This document shows positions 15,161 through 24,528 of a DNA stretch of 64,000 nucleotides, piece by piece. This stretch comes from Bacillus sp. BA3 (GTDB lineage Bacteria; Bacillota; Bacilli; Bacillales; DSM-1321), in NCBI GenBank assembly GCA_002835675.1, contig PIZR01000002.1, positions 1,279,878-1,343,877 of the forward strand, read 5' to 3'. Numbering within the stretch: position 1 is the stretch's first letter; each line of letters starts with the position of its first letter. The notes under the pieces are model-generated. The model was not told where the DNA came from. It saw only the letters and a list, made by a program, of their open reading frames with translations, and searched no databases. A program made the position numbers and the translations under genes.

Positions 15161-15706
15161 ATGAAAGTTGTTGCAATAGTGGGAAGTATCCGTAAAGAGT
15201 CTTACAACCTTAAGCTTGCCAAATATATTCAATCTAGATATCAAGATCGGTTCGATCTCGAAATATTGAACATTCGGGATTTACCTTTTTATGATCAAGA
15301 TATTGAAAATGACCCTCCATCAGTTGTAAAAGAATTTAAAAGCAAAGTGGCCGAAGCAGATGCAGTTTTGTGGGTAACTCCTGAATACAACGGTACGATT
15401 CCAGGTGTATTGGGCAATGCAATCGATTGGTTATCACGTGTCGATAAAGTCTTGATCGGCAAACCATCATGGATCATGGGTGCTTCAATGGGGCAATTAG
15501 GAACGGTTAAAGCTCAATTGCATTTGCGTGAAATCTTATTCGCAATAGGCATCGCCTCCCCACTCCTTCCAGGGAATGAAGTATATGTTGGTGCAGTGCA
15601 TGACAAAATCGATAACGAAGGCAGGCTTACACATGAGTCGACTGTCCAGTTTATCGATACGGTCGTCGATAATTTCATTAGCTGGTATAATCATCATACT
15701 CGTTAA
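15161..15706 (+). CDS. NADPH-dependent FMN reductase (flavodoxin-like)
   Basis: 181 residues starting at ATG 15161 after GGAGG. The start VVAIVGSIRKESYNLKLAKY is the FMN phosphate-binding loop (GSxRxxSxN) of NAD(P)H-dependent FMN reductases. VLWVTPEYNGTIPGVLGNAIDWLSR is the family's second hallmark (PEYN). These enzymes reduce FMN, quinones or azo compounds with NAD(P)H. A physiological role in oxidative defence is common, but the substrate here is not defined. An upstream TTG overlaps the Shine-Dalgarno site. It is monocistronic with a strong shared terminator. Confidence 0.88.
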   Translation: MKVVAIVGSIRKESYNLKLAKYIQSRYQDRFDLEILNIRDLPFYDQDIENDPPSVVKEFKSKVAEADAVLWVTPEYNGTIPGVLGNAIDWLSRVDKVLIGKPSWIMGASMGQLGTVKAQLHLREILFAIGIASPLLPGNEVYVGAVHDKIDNEGRLTHESTVQFIDTVVDNFISWYNHHTR

Positions 15707-15717
15707 TGATAAAAAAA

Positions 15718-15754
15718 GACTCCCAGTAGGTTTGAGCCTGCTGGGAGTCTTTTT
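15718..15754. terminator. Bidirectional terminator between FMN reductase and gdh
   Basis: GACTCCCAGTAGG and CCTGCTGGGAGTC pair over 13 bases around TTTGAG. A T run follows on the right and an A run precedes on the left, so it can stop transcription from both converging genes. Confidence 0.92.
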
Positions 15755-15771
15755 GCATCATTAAACAAAAT

Positions 15772-16557
<786 letters not shown>

Positions 16558-16572
16558 TTAATCACCCTCCAA

Positions 16573-17427
16573 TTAACTTTTTGCCATCCCGAGCATAATC
16601 CCAGCAATGATGATCAAGATAATTCCGATTATGATTCCAATTAGTTGGCGTTTCGTTTTCTTTTCACGTAAAATGATGATCCCGCCGAGAGTTGAGATGA
16701 CAATGCCCATTTGCGAAAGGGAAAAACTAGTGGCCACTCCCACACGGGGCTGGGATATGAATAAAAACATATTCCCTGCAGCCCATATCAATCCCGGAAT
16801 GATATTGCGAATCGTATATTTATTAAACGGTTTATGTTTAAAAGTCAATAACAGACCGCCTATCACCATCCCTATCGCTTGAGGGAACAACGCTGACCAT
16901 CCATCAACATCGAAAAGACGGGCCACGACCACATAAACCAAATAACCGAATGTCGAGATGAGGAGAATAACAATTCCTTTCTTCAAGTTTCCCGATTTGC
17001 CCTCTTTTGATTCTTTATCCTCCAGTGAGGTCAAGACGATTCCTATAATAATGAAAACTAATGCCAAGACGCCTAAAATGATCGCTTTCATTGTGGACCA
17101 TTCGTTAAAAACGATGACCCCGAATAAAGTCGTTGAAATGAGCTGCATTCCAGTAGATATCGGCATCGTTTTGGATACTCCCATTAAATCAATGCTCTTA
17201 AGCTGATTAGCTTGTCCAACGGCCCAAAACAATCCAGAGACAACCCCGACTCCAAACACGAGAAATGACAACTTAATATCGGCAAAAATATAAACACCTA
17301 TTGAAAAAATCAATGCGCCAATGGTTGTACCCAGTGTTTGACTATATGGCCCACCCCCGAGTTTCACATTAAATAAAACGATGCTTCCCCAGAATAGTGC
17401 CGGCAAGAGAGCTAATAATATATCCAT
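16573..17427 (-). CDS. glcU: GlcU glucose/ribose uptake protein
   Basis: 284 residues, ten hydrophobic helices, the GRP/RhaT-like transporter family. Hallmarks are LLALLPALFWGSIVLFNVKLGG at the N terminus and GVSKTMPISTGMQL near residue 85. GlcU imports glucose, probably with H+, for the downstream Gdh. The ATG at 17427 has GGGGG upstream. A CATATTA element upstream could be a sigma-G-type -10, but I could not match a good -35, so forespore control rests on the family. Confidence 0.9.
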   Translation of the reverse strand: MDILLALLPALFWGSIVLFNVKLGGGPYSQTLGTTIGALIFSIGVYIFADIKLSFLVFGVGVVSGLFWAVGQANQLKSIDLMGVSKTMPISTGMQLISTTLFGVIVFNEWSTMKAIILGVLALVFIIIGIVLTSLEDKESKEGKSGNLKKGIVILLISTFGYLVYVVVARLFDVDGWSALFPQAIGMVIGGLLLTFKHKPFNKYTIRNIIPGLIWAAGNMFLFISQPRVGVATSFSLSQMGIVISTLGGIIILREKKTKRQLIGIIIGIILIIIAGIMLGMAKS

Positions 17428-17642
17428 ATTCAACCCCCATATATGTAAGTTCAAAGCTAATAAATTTCATTTTGTCTTCTTTTTAATATGTTCGCTTTAT
17501 TTGAATTGACCCTTGGTAATTTTATGAAGTGTTTTTGCAAAAATAGTGTTCAACACAAAGAAAGCTTCCGATGCTAATAATATCGGGAGCGTTTAGTTGG
17601 AGAAAAGACAGCTGTACTGCGGTCTTTCCCTTTATAAGATTA

Positions 17643-17673
17643 TAAAAAAAGCAAACCTTATGCAGGTTTGCTT
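17643..17673 (-). terminator. Terminator of kimA
   Basis: AAGCAAACC-TTATGCA-GGTTTGCTT, with an A run on its left that gives T residues for leftward transcription; 20 bases past the kimA stop. A weaker inverted repeat (GCTTCCGAT/ATCGGGAGC) lies at 17564-17590 without a T run. Confidence 0.85.
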
Positions 17674-17692
17674 CCAGTTATAGATATGGAAC

Positions 17693-19522
17693 TTATTTCT
17701 TCAAATGATATGGCACTGTCGTTACAACCACATTTCTTTTATAAAGTAAGTAGGCGCGAATCAGTAAACTTGATTGGTTATGAAGTATATTGTGCCATCC
17801 CTTCTTCGGAATGAATTGGGGGATGACCACCGTAACTTTATAATTGGATTCACTCGCCTTATGTTCAACTGTATCCACAAATTTAGTTAGTGGCTGAATG
17901 ATACTTCTATAATAAGAATTCAGTGTAACGAGTCTGACATCCGGCTGCCACTTTTTCCACTTTTCTCCGAATTTCTTTTCATCATCTCTTTCAAAAGCAA
18001 CATAAACGGCAATGACCTGATTTGCTGAGAGCGATTTTGCATAATTTAAAGAGTTCTCAACCACATGAGTTATACCTGCCACAGGTACGATAATGATATT
18101 TCCTTCAATTGGTAAGATCGGCTCGCATGTTGTAATCCTTAGTTGGTCACCAACTGCTTCATAATGCTTTTTAATCCGATGAAAAATTAAAATGATGATA
18201 GGTAAAAAAATCAAAACAGGCCAAACCTGAGTAAATTTGGTTAAAAAGAATATCATCGTGACGATAAAGCTAATTATGGCACCAATTGAATTTATGGTTA
18301 ATTTCATCATCCAGCCTTTTGGCTTTTCGCGAACCCATTTAACGATCATGCCAGTCTGGGACAACGTAAATGGAATGAATACCCCTACCGCATAAAGCGG
18401 AATGAGATTTTCAGTATGTCCTTCAAATGCGACAATCAAGATGATGGATGCAAGTCCCAGTATGATGATTCCATTGGAATACCCTAATCGGTCCCCTCTG
18501 ATCGTAAACGCCCTTGGTATGAATTTATCCTTCGCCAGATTTACCGCAAGCAGAGGGAAAGCCGAATAGCCAGTATTGGCCGCAAGTATCAAGATCAGGG
18601 CAGTCGTACCTTGTATGAAGAAATACATGAAATTCCGTCCAAAGATCTCTTCAGCAATCTGGGAGACGACCGTTACCTCTGCGCTGGGAACAATGCTTAA
18701 ATAATAGGCTAAGAATACGATTCCCGAAAATAATACAGCTAGCAATGAACCCATCGCTATTAAAGTTTTCGCAGCATTATTCGGGGCTGGATCTTTAAAG
18801 TTCGGGATTGCATTGGAAATTGCTTCTACTCCTGTCAAGGCGGAGCTTCCTGATGCAAATGCTCTTAGCAGTATAAATAAACTGATGCCCGCTACCGGAG
18901 TCCCGATTGATGTGTGCAATTCAGGTGAAACTCCTCCTGTTAAAATCTTGTAAATTCCAACACCGATCAAGATGAACAAGGCTAAAACGAATAGGTACAC
19001 CGGATAGGCCAAAACAGAGGCTGACTCCGTAACCCCCCGAAGGTTCAGGATTGTAAGTAGAATCACGAATATGATGGCAATGACGACATTATAGGAATGC
19101 AGGCCAGGAAAAGCGGACGTGATTGCATCCGTACCTGCAGAGACACTTACAGCCACAGTTAATATATAATCTACCAATAAAGATCCTCCAGCTATCAACC
19201 CTGGATTGACTCCTAAATTGTTTTTTGAAACCACATAGGCCCCCCCGCCATGCGGATAAGCGAAAATGATTTGTCTATAAGACAAAATCAAAGCAGTTAA
19301 GAGGATCAATACTCCAATCGCGATAGGGATGGAATACCAGAATGCTGCAGCACCGACCGTGATCAGGACGATCAATATTTGCTCCGGCCCATATGCAACC
19401 GAAGACAAAGCATCAGAAGATAATATCGCCAAAGCCTTTGTTTTGTTAAGCTTTTGTTCACCAAGTGCATTTGACTTTAAAGGTCTCCCAATCAAGAACC
19501 TCTTTATAGAAGATAACATCAA
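17693..19522 (-). CDS. kimA: KimA high-affinity potassium transporter
   Basis: 609 residues (B. subtilis KimA/YdaO has 607 by my memory). The N-terminal two thirds form a 12-helix APC-type transporter with GRPLKSNALGEQKLNKTKALAILSSDALSSVAYGPEQ, the KUP-like head. The last 150 residues are a soluble domain (IIIVPVAGITHVVENSLNYAKSLSANQVIAVYVAF) that resembles universal-stress-like domains, where c-di-AMP can inhibit. It imports K+ with H+. The gene sits behind a ydaO-type c-di-AMP riboswitch, so transcription falls when potassium and c-di-AMP are high. It has its own promoter and terminator. Confidence 0.93.
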   Translation of the reverse strand: MMLSSIKRFLIGRPLKSNALGEQKLNKTKALAILSSDALSSVAYGPEQILIVLITVGAAAFWYSIPIAIGVLILLTALILSYRQIIFAYPHGGGAYVVSKNNLGVNPGLIAGGSLLVDYILTVAVSVSAGTDAITSAFPGLHSYNVVIAIIFVILLTILNLRGVTESASVLAYPVYLFVLALFILIGVGIYKILTGGVSPELHTSIGTPVAGISLFILLRAFASGSSALTGVEAISNAIPNFKDPAPNNAAKTLIAMGSLLAVLFSGIVFLAYYLSIVPSAEVTVVSQIAEEIFGRNFMYFFIQGTTALILILAANTGYSAFPLLAVNLAKDKFIPRAFTIRGDRLGYSNGIIILGLASIILIVAFEGHTENLIPLYAVGVFIPFTLSQTGMIVKWVREKPKGWMMKLTINSIGAIISFIVTMIFFLTKFTQVWPVLIFLPIIILIFHRIKKHYEAVGDQLRITTCEPILPIEGNIIIVPVAGITHVVENSLNYAKSLSANQVIAVYVAFERDDEKKFGEKWKKWQPDVRLVTLNSYYRSIIQPLTKFVDTVEHKASESNYKVTVVIPQFIPKKGWHNILHNQSSLLIRAYLLYKRNVVVTTVPYHLKK

Positions 19523-19588
19523 GATTTCACCACCATAGTTAATTTATAAGTTTATGTTACCCAGCTGTAGCAAAAAACTAGACGAAAC

Positions 19589-19800
19589 ACAAAAATGCCT
19601 ACAAGTCATAGCTAAATAGACCTGTAGACATCAATTTTTTTGTCTAACAAGCTCCACCTTCCTTCTCATATAACGCTTACGAGGTTAGCTGTCGGATTCG
19701 GACCTAAGAGTAGCCCTACCTTTTTAAAAAGGATTCACCCCCTGGATTGTAAACAATCCCAATAACGGGTCCCCCGCACCATAAGGTTTAAGCGATTTAG
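19589..19800 (-). promoter_or_regulatory. ydaO-type c-di-AMP riboswitch upstream of kimA
   Basis: Leftward reading shows the class landmarks in order: CGCTTAAACCTTATGGTGCG, GGGGGACCCG, CAGGGGGTGAATCC, GGTAGGGCTACTCTTAGG, TCCGAATCCGACAGCTAACC, then TCGTAAGCG closing P1 with the first CGCTTA. A terminator follows (GTCTACAGGTC...GACTTGTAGGC then ATTTTT, 19593-19631). High c-di-AMP should favour termination. Confidence 0.95.
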
Positions 19801-19819
19801 AAATATGAAACTGTTGATT

Positions 19820-19848
19820 ATCATACTCCCGTGAAATGGAAATGTAAA
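19820..19848 (-). promoter_or_regulatory. Sigma-A promoter of the kimA transcript
   Basis: Leftward TTTACA (19843-19848), 17 bases, TATGAT (19820-19825), shortly upstream of the riboswitch aptamer. It overlaps the conserved block at 19829-19897. Confidence 0.65.
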
Positions 19849-19897
19849 TGAAAATTTTGCTCAAAAATAAATAATTCTTTGTAAGTGAGGTTTTGTT
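19829..19897 (+). repeat. 70-bp block duplicated at 24405-24474 (copy A)
   Basis: The sequence from CCGTGAAATG to AAGTGAGGTTTTGTT resembles 24405-24474 at roughly three quarters of positions by eye. The two ends (CCGTGAAATG and AAGTGAGGTT) are identical. Both copies stand 55-65 bases before a ribosome-binding site of a small ORF. Copy A also overlaps the leftward kimA promoter. Confidence 0.65.
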
Positions 19898-19962
19898 CTT
19901 GGCTTATATAACATAAGTCATGCAATGACATGATTCGAAGGTAGGAAAGGAGGTAAGTAAAG

Positions 19963-20091
19963 GTCAAAATCCAGGGGCCAATTAACAAAAGGTGGTCCGA
20001 AAAGGAAAAAAATCACCTTCATGAAGAATGCGATGAATTAACCAGATCTGCCCCAGCTCGGATCGTCATTAAAAGGGTAAACTTGCATTAA
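19963..20091 (+). pseudogene. Start-less 43-codon ORF after a perfect Shine-Dalgarno
   Basis: GGAAAGGAGG stands nine bases before GTC, the point where an ATG or GTG would be expected. From there 42 sense codons run to TAA (VKIQGPINKRWSEKEKN...). There is a stop codon just upstream in frame and no standard start inside the first 20 codons. It may be a small gene whose start codon was lost, one with a non-standard start, or chance. The upstream block is shared with a convincing small gene at 24529. Confidence 0.3.
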
Positions 20092-20150
20092 ATATCAAAT
20101 TCCGCTTTTATTCCCGTCCAATAGGGGCACTATTCCACTGATTCACCTAA

Positions 20151-20606
20151 TTAGTTCCTTCCTTCTTGAATTGGTCTCAGATTGCTTTTTTTAAAGACAA
20201 AGTATTTCTGGCCAATATAGTTAAGCACGGTATAAAAGATTGTTCCTATGAGAACAGCCAAATTTTGTTGTATGGATAAATGGACGGATCCTTCCAGTGA
20301 TTCCGCAATGGCTTGGCCTATAGAATAAGCGGCGGAATAACAAATAAGGATGACGCAAAAGAAACGGGCAACTCCTCGCCGCCATTCTATATCACTTTTA
20401 AAGGTAAAAGTCCTGTTCAAAAGAAAACTCGTTACAGCTCCCGTTCCATTGCCGAAAAAGGTGGAGACCCAGTATGATAATTCAAGAACATTCATAAGAA
20501 AAAGCATGATGGAAAGTCCAACCGCTGTATTGACTATTCCAACCAATAAAAAGCGGATAAAGGAGTTAGTGTGTTTTAGATAGTTTTTCAATACTGTTCC
20601 GTTCAT
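20151..20606 (-). CDS. GtrA-family membrane protein (putative lipid-linked sugar flippase)
   Basis: 151 residues with four membrane helices. FIRFLLVGIVNTAVGLSIMLFLM is the GtrA signature head, followed by NGTGAVTSFLLNRTFTFKS and, at the end, LNYIGQKYFVFK. GtrA/GtcA proteins are thought to flip undecaprenyl-phosphate sugars outward in three-component surface glycosylation systems. Its start lies 41 bases inside the end of the glycosyltransferase gene. It is the last gene of the leftward operon with the YkoS-type gene. Confidence 0.85.
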   Translation of the reverse strand: MNGTVLKNYLKHTNSFIRFLLVGIVNTAVGLSIMLFLMNVLELSYWVSTFFGNGTGAVTSFLLNRTFTFKSDIEWRRGVARFFCVILICYSAAYSIGQAIAESLEGSVHLSIQQNLAVLIGTIFYTVLNYIGQKYFVFKKSNLRPIQEGRN

Positions 20607-21588
20607 TGTCTAGTTGCTCCCGTTTTTTTAAATCGAGCGGATTAAATAAATCAAGATCAACAATATATTTAGGCCGGCGTTTGGATTCATTATAGATTTT
20701 TCCGATATATTCCCCTATCAAGCCGACAGCAATCAACTGCAGTCCGCCGATCAACCATATGGAGGTGATTAATGAGGTCCAACCAGTTTCGGTCTGCCCA
20801 TAAAACTTTAACCATAAAAAGTAAGACCCAAAGAGTAAGCTAATGAAAAAGGAAAGACATCCTAGCCATAATACAAGCCGGATCGGTGTAACTGAAAAGG
20901 AAGTAATGCCATCAAGCGCAAAAGCAACCATCTTCTTAAATGGATATTTCGTTTCCCCAGCCAATCTTTCTTTTCGGTCATAATAAACAGAATCCGTCTT
21001 AAACCCAATAAGCGGGACAATCCCCCTTAAAAAGAGATTCGTTTCATCAAATCGTTCCAACTCCGCGATCGCCCTTCTGCTCATCAGCCTGAAATCGGCA
21101 TGATTATAGACAAGGTTAACCCCCATCTTGTTCATCAATTTATAAAAACCAGTTGCAGATGTTCGTTTAAAAAATGAATCAAGGTCCCTTTTCTGGCGGA
21201 CACCATATACGATTTCACATCCTTCATTGAATTTCCGAATGAATTCAGGGATGACTTGAATATCATCCTGTAAATCTGCATCAATGGAAATCACACAATC
21301 CGAGGCTTCCTTGGCTGTAAACAATCCTGCCAGGAGTGCATTTTGATGTCCTGCATTCCGGGAAAGCTTTAGCCCGCGAACCAATTCATTATTGATCGTT
21401 TCCTTATAAATGATCTTCCAAGTTTGATCTTTGCTTCCATCATCAACCAGCAGGACTTTACTTTGACCAGAAACAACGTTTTCTTCGACTAATCCCCTCA
21501 TCAATCCACAAAGCTGGGAAATGGTATCCTGCAAAACGCTTTCTTCGTTATAACAAGGTACAACAATCGTTACTATCGGTGAATTCAT
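20566..21588 (-). CDS. GtrB/CsbB-type polyprenyl-phosphate glycosyltransferase (GT2)
   Basis: 340 residues. The N-terminal GT-A domain starts TIVVPCYNEESVLQDT and carries SIDADLQDD, the DxD region binding the nucleotide sugar and metal. Two C-terminal membrane helices (IRLVLWLGCLSFFISLLFGSYFLWL; TSIWLIGGLQLIAVGLIGEYIG) are typical of DPM1/GtrB/CsbB-like enzymes. It should move a sugar from a UDP donor to undecaprenyl phosphate on the inner face of the membrane. It overlaps the gtrA-like gene and follows the YkoS-type gene by 15 bases, which supports one complex. Confidence 0.87.
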   Translation of the reverse strand: MNSPIVTIVVPCYNEESVLQDTISQLCGLMRGLVEENVVSGQSKVLLVDDGSKDQTWKIIYKETINNELVRGLKLSRNAGHQNALLAGLFTAKEASDCVISIDADLQDDIQVIPEFIRKFNEGCEIVYGVRQKRDLDSFFKRTSATGFYKLMNKMGVNLVYNHADFRLMSRRAIAELERFDETNLFLRGIVPLIGFKTDSVYYDRKERLAGETKYPFKKMVAFALDGITSFSVTPIRLVLWLGCLSFFISLLFGSYFLWLKFYGQTETGWTSLITSIWLIGGLQLIAVGLIGEYIGKIYNESKRRPKYIVDLDLFNPLDLKKREQLDNERNSIEKLSKTH

Positions 21589-21603
21589 TCTATTCCCCCC
21601 TTT

Positions 21604-23277
21604 TCACATGACTCTGTATAAATGAATTTTCCATTTGCTTCCTTTCTTTGTGAAAACCCCATCTAGCACCAATCCATTCTCCTTCGCGTTGTTGATTGGG
21701 ATGGCAGAAAATATATATTTGCCACCTAATCCTTTAAAGGCATCCATATTAAGATCCAAATTTTCCAGCTCTTTCTTCGAGCCTTTCTTGAACATATAAT
21801 GCTTCCCAAGCTCATCGGTAAATAGGTAACAACGTCCTCCCCATTCATCAAAGTAGATTCTGATGTTTTTATTCTTAGCCAATTCGTTTTCAATTATTTG
21901 ACGAAATTGATGTTTGTAAGAAAGCGGATAGAAATTGTTATAGCTATCGAGCGTGTAAAATCCATTAAATTGTGCGATTGCAGGATGCAGCCCTATGCTA
22001 GCAACACGATACTCTTCCTGTGGAAGGTCAATATGATCTTTTATTTCCTGGAAAAGGCTTTCTGAATAGAACTCTTTAAAAGATGGTTTTTTATTGTAAG
22101 TGATTTCTTCATTGAAGCCCATTAAGATCATAATTTGGACGGCGATGAAAATGGAAAGGGTTTTCTTAGCATAATCGCTGTGTTCCCAAATGATTTTTAT
22201 CGCGAGGGCAAAGCCCAAATAAATCACCATCGGCCTTAAAAAGTGAAATCTGGCAAAATTAAAGGTATCCAGGGTGTGAAACCTTTCAGTCAAAGGAACC
22301 CAGCCTTTATAAAACCAGAATGCGTACCATGCTGAGAGTATAAAGTTCAAGCCGAATAAAAATACATATACCTTTTCCTGTCGCCACAGTTTTTTGGTCA
22401 GAATGATATAAAGGGCAAAGACTGTAATCGGCAGGATAATAAGCGCATGTACAGTCATGACATGCGTATGTCCAAGAACGAAATTTTTGAAAGTAAGCTT
22501 GATGACCCAATCGAGCGGCAGCCTTGCGTGAAAATATTCATCTCTGCTATTTGGCTCCGAATCAAAAATGAATGAAGACACCAAACGGTACTCCACCAAA
22601 CCAAAAATGAAGGTCATATACACGATCGAAAGAAGAAACGTTATATTCCACCCTTTTCTCCTGATCACATCCATTAACCAAAGAAAGCCCATTGCAACAA
22701 GGAAAAAGAAAAAACCAAGCACGATGCTTGAATAAAGCGGCAAAAGTGTAAGGACCAAATAATTCTTCCACGAATGGTCCTTGCTGCGAATATTCAAAAA
22801 AGCCCAAAGTGCAAGCGGCATCCCAAGTGTACTGAGCATTCCCGACGGCCAAAATGGGGTAAGGGCAAAGGCCAAGGATGTTCCAACCCTGATCCAACCT
22901 GATTGGCTTCCTGTAACCAAATGTTTCTTTAATAAGATATACATACCAAAGAATGCAATAAATCTTGTTAATGCCTGGCTTATTGCATATGCAACCATTG
23001 TCGGAAAAAGTGCGTAAAGCCACACGATAATACTGAACTCACTGCCAAAGGCATTTCGGGGCAGACCATTCATGATCTGGGGAATTTTGGCATCTATCGC
23101 ACCGAATAACTCACCGCTTTCTGATAGGACTTTATACCAGGCAATGTTGGAGTCCAAATTATCATGTACGCGAATATGCGCATTTTCTCCAAGGATGAAT
23201 AAAGGAGAAAGATATAAAACAATGACGAGTAAGGCAAAAAGGATTTGTGTTCTCTCTTGTTTTTCAATTGGCAACAT
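21604..23277 (-). CDS. YkoS/DUF6044-type polytopic membrane protein (putative GT-C glycosyltransferase)
   Basis: 557 residues, about eleven to twelve membrane segments, from the ATG at 23277 (AGAGGTG upstream). The first external loop contains ENAHIRVHDNLDSNIAWYK, and the C-terminal ~150 residues are soluble. This organisation matches B. subtilis YkoS and the YfhO-type GT-C enzymes, which transfer a sugar from its polyprenyl carrier to a cell-wall polymer outside the cell. With the GtrB- and GtrA-like genes downstream it forms a three-component membrane glycosylation operon. The acceptor (teichoic acid or other) cannot be read here. Confidence 0.75.
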   Translation of the reverse strand: MLPIEKQERTQILFALLVIVLYLSPLFILGENAHIRVHDNLDSNIAWYKVLSESGELFGAIDAKIPQIMNGLPRNAFGSEFSIIVWLYALFPTMVAYAISQALTRFIAFFGMYILLKKHLVTGSQSGWIRVGTSLAFALTPFWPSGMLSTLGMPLALWAFLNIRSKDHSWKNYLVLTLLPLYSSIVLGFFFFLVAMGFLWLMDVIRRKGWNITFLLSIVYMTFIFGLVEYRLVSSFIFDSEPNSRDEYFHARLPLDWVIKLTFKNFVLGHTHVMTVHALIILPITVFALYIILTKKLWRQEKVYVFLFGLNFILSAWYAFWFYKGWVPLTERFHTLDTFNFARFHFLRPMVIYLGFALAIKIIWEHSDYAKKTLSIFIAVQIMILMGFNEEITYNKKPSFKEFYSESLFQEIKDHIDLPQEEYRVASIGLHPAIAQFNGFYTLDSYNNFYPLSYKHQFRQIIENELAKNKNIRIYFDEWGGRCYLFTDELGKHYMFKKGSKKELENLDLNMDAFKGLGGKYIFSAIPINNAKENGLVLDGVFTKKGSKWKIHLYRVM

Positions 23278-23356
23278 ATACACCTCTTGACCAAATTCAT
23301 ATATCCATAATATTTGCTTCAAAGGTAAATCTATTCTTTTTCAGGAATTTATTTTA

Positions 23357-23374
23357 ACCTATTTTGATATAGGT
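23357..23374. promoter_or_regulatory. Inverted repeat in the gap between the glycosylation operon and gtaB
   Basis: ACCTAT-TTTGAT-ATAGGT lies between the divergent genes, where a shared operator might sit. No matching regulator is known to me. Confidence 0.3.
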
Positions 23375-23445
23375 CAACCAATGGCTACATAAAATGAAGG
23401 GTAGAACTAAAAGCATATAAAAGAACCTTAAAAAGGGGCTGGGCT

Positions 23446-24306
23446 ATGATAAAGAAAGCGGTGATTCCAGCAGCCGGTTTAGGAACACGATTTTTACCTG
23501 CTACGAAAGCTCAACCAAAGGAAATGCTGCCGATTGTCGATAAGCCGACCATTCAATATATTATCGAGGAAGCGGTTCAATCAGGGATTACAGATATTAT
23601 CATCGTTACGGGTAAAAACAAACGTGCCATTGAAGATCATTTCGATAAATCCATTGAACTAGAAATGCTTCTGCAAATGAAAGGTCAAAATGAGCTGCTT
23701 AAGATCGTGGAGAACATTTCCAACATGGTGGATATCCACTATGTAAGACAAAAGGAACCTTTAGGTCTCGGGCATGCAGTATTATGTGCCAAAACTTTTA
23801 TCGGAAACGAACCTTTTGCCGTCCTGTTAGGGGATGATATCGTGGATAGCCAGGTTCCAGCTTTAAAGCAGTTGATGGAACGGTATAACAAGGTTCAAGC
23901 GAGCATTATCGGATGTAAGGAAGTGTCACCTGCCGATGTCTCCAAGTATGGGATCGTAAATTTCCAAGAACGATATGAGGATTTATTTCTGGTAAGAAAC
24001 TTAGTGGAAAAGCCAAAAGTGGAGGATGCACCATCAACACAGGCGATTATTGGCCGATATATTTTATCGCCTGAGATTTTTGAAATCCTTGAAACCGTAC
24101 AGCCCGACCGGAAGGGGGAGATCCAGCTTACCGAAGCTTTAGACCTTTTGTTAGAAAAGGAACCATTATATTCGTATATCATCGAAGGAAATCGATATGA
24201 CGTCGGCGATAAATTCGGCTTCCTTCAGGCTTCAATAGATTTCGCCATGAAACGACCTGAACTTCGTGATCAGCTAATAACATATTTAAGGCAGCTGTTC
24301 CCTTAA
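23446..24306 (+). CDS. gtaB: UTP-glucose-1-phosphate uridylyltransferase
   Basis: 286 residues. KKAVIPAAGLGTRFLPATKAQPKEMLPIVDKPTIQYIIEEAV is the GalU/GtaB nucleotide-binding head. VRQKEPLGLGHAVLCAK and VLLGDDIV (metal-binding Asp) follow, and the tail carries GEIQLTEALDLL. It makes UDP-glucose from UTP and glucose-1-phosphate for teichoic-acid glucosylation and glycolipids. It is divergent from the glycosylation operon, which may use its product; that link is inference. AAAAAGGGGC precedes the ATG at usable spacing, and a terminator follows. Confidence 0.93.
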   Translation: MIKKAVIPAAGLGTRFLPATKAQPKEMLPIVDKPTIQYIIEEAVQSGITDIIIVTGKNKRAIEDHFDKSIELEMLLQMKGQNELLKIVENISNMVDIHYVRQKEPLGLGHAVLCAKTFIGNEPFAVLLGDDIVDSQVPALKQLMERYNKVQASIIGCKEVSPADVSKYGIVNFQERYEDLFLVRNLVEKPKVEDAPSTQAIIGRYILSPEIFEILETVQPDRKGEIQLTEALDLLLEKEPLYSYIIEGNRYDVGDKFGFLQASIDFAMKRPELRDQLITYLRQLFP

Positions 24307-24323
24307 TCAAGTATATAACCCAC

Positions 24324-24353
24324 GCCCAATTACCTAGAGGTGATTGGGCTATT
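24324..24353 (+). terminator. Terminator of gtaB
   Basis: GCCCAATTACC and GGTGATTGGGC pair around TAGA (one G-T pair), then TATTT. Confidence 0.75.
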
Positions 24354-24404
24354 TCCACATACCATCATCACTAAACTAGATATAACAGTCTTTTATAAAT
24401 GCTT

Positions 24405-24474
24405 CCGTGAAATGTAAATGCAAGTGAAAATGTTGGACAAAGAAAGAATAATTTATTAAAAGTGAGGTTATGTT
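24405..24474 (+). repeat. 70-bp block duplicated at 19829-19897 (copy B)
   Basis: CCGTGAAATG at one end and AAGTGAGGTTATGTT at the other match copy A. It is followed by GATAACGTATACT, whose TATACT could be a -10 for the small gene at 24529. Confidence 0.65.
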
Positions 24475-24528
24475 GATAACGTATACTTCATTATTTATCC
24501 AAACAACGATATCCAGAAAGGATTGTAC

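Noticed and set aside
22562-23023. 153-codon ORF inside the YkoS-type gene
   Set aside because: Shadow frame of a convincing polytopic membrane protein; aromatic-rich, atypical translation.
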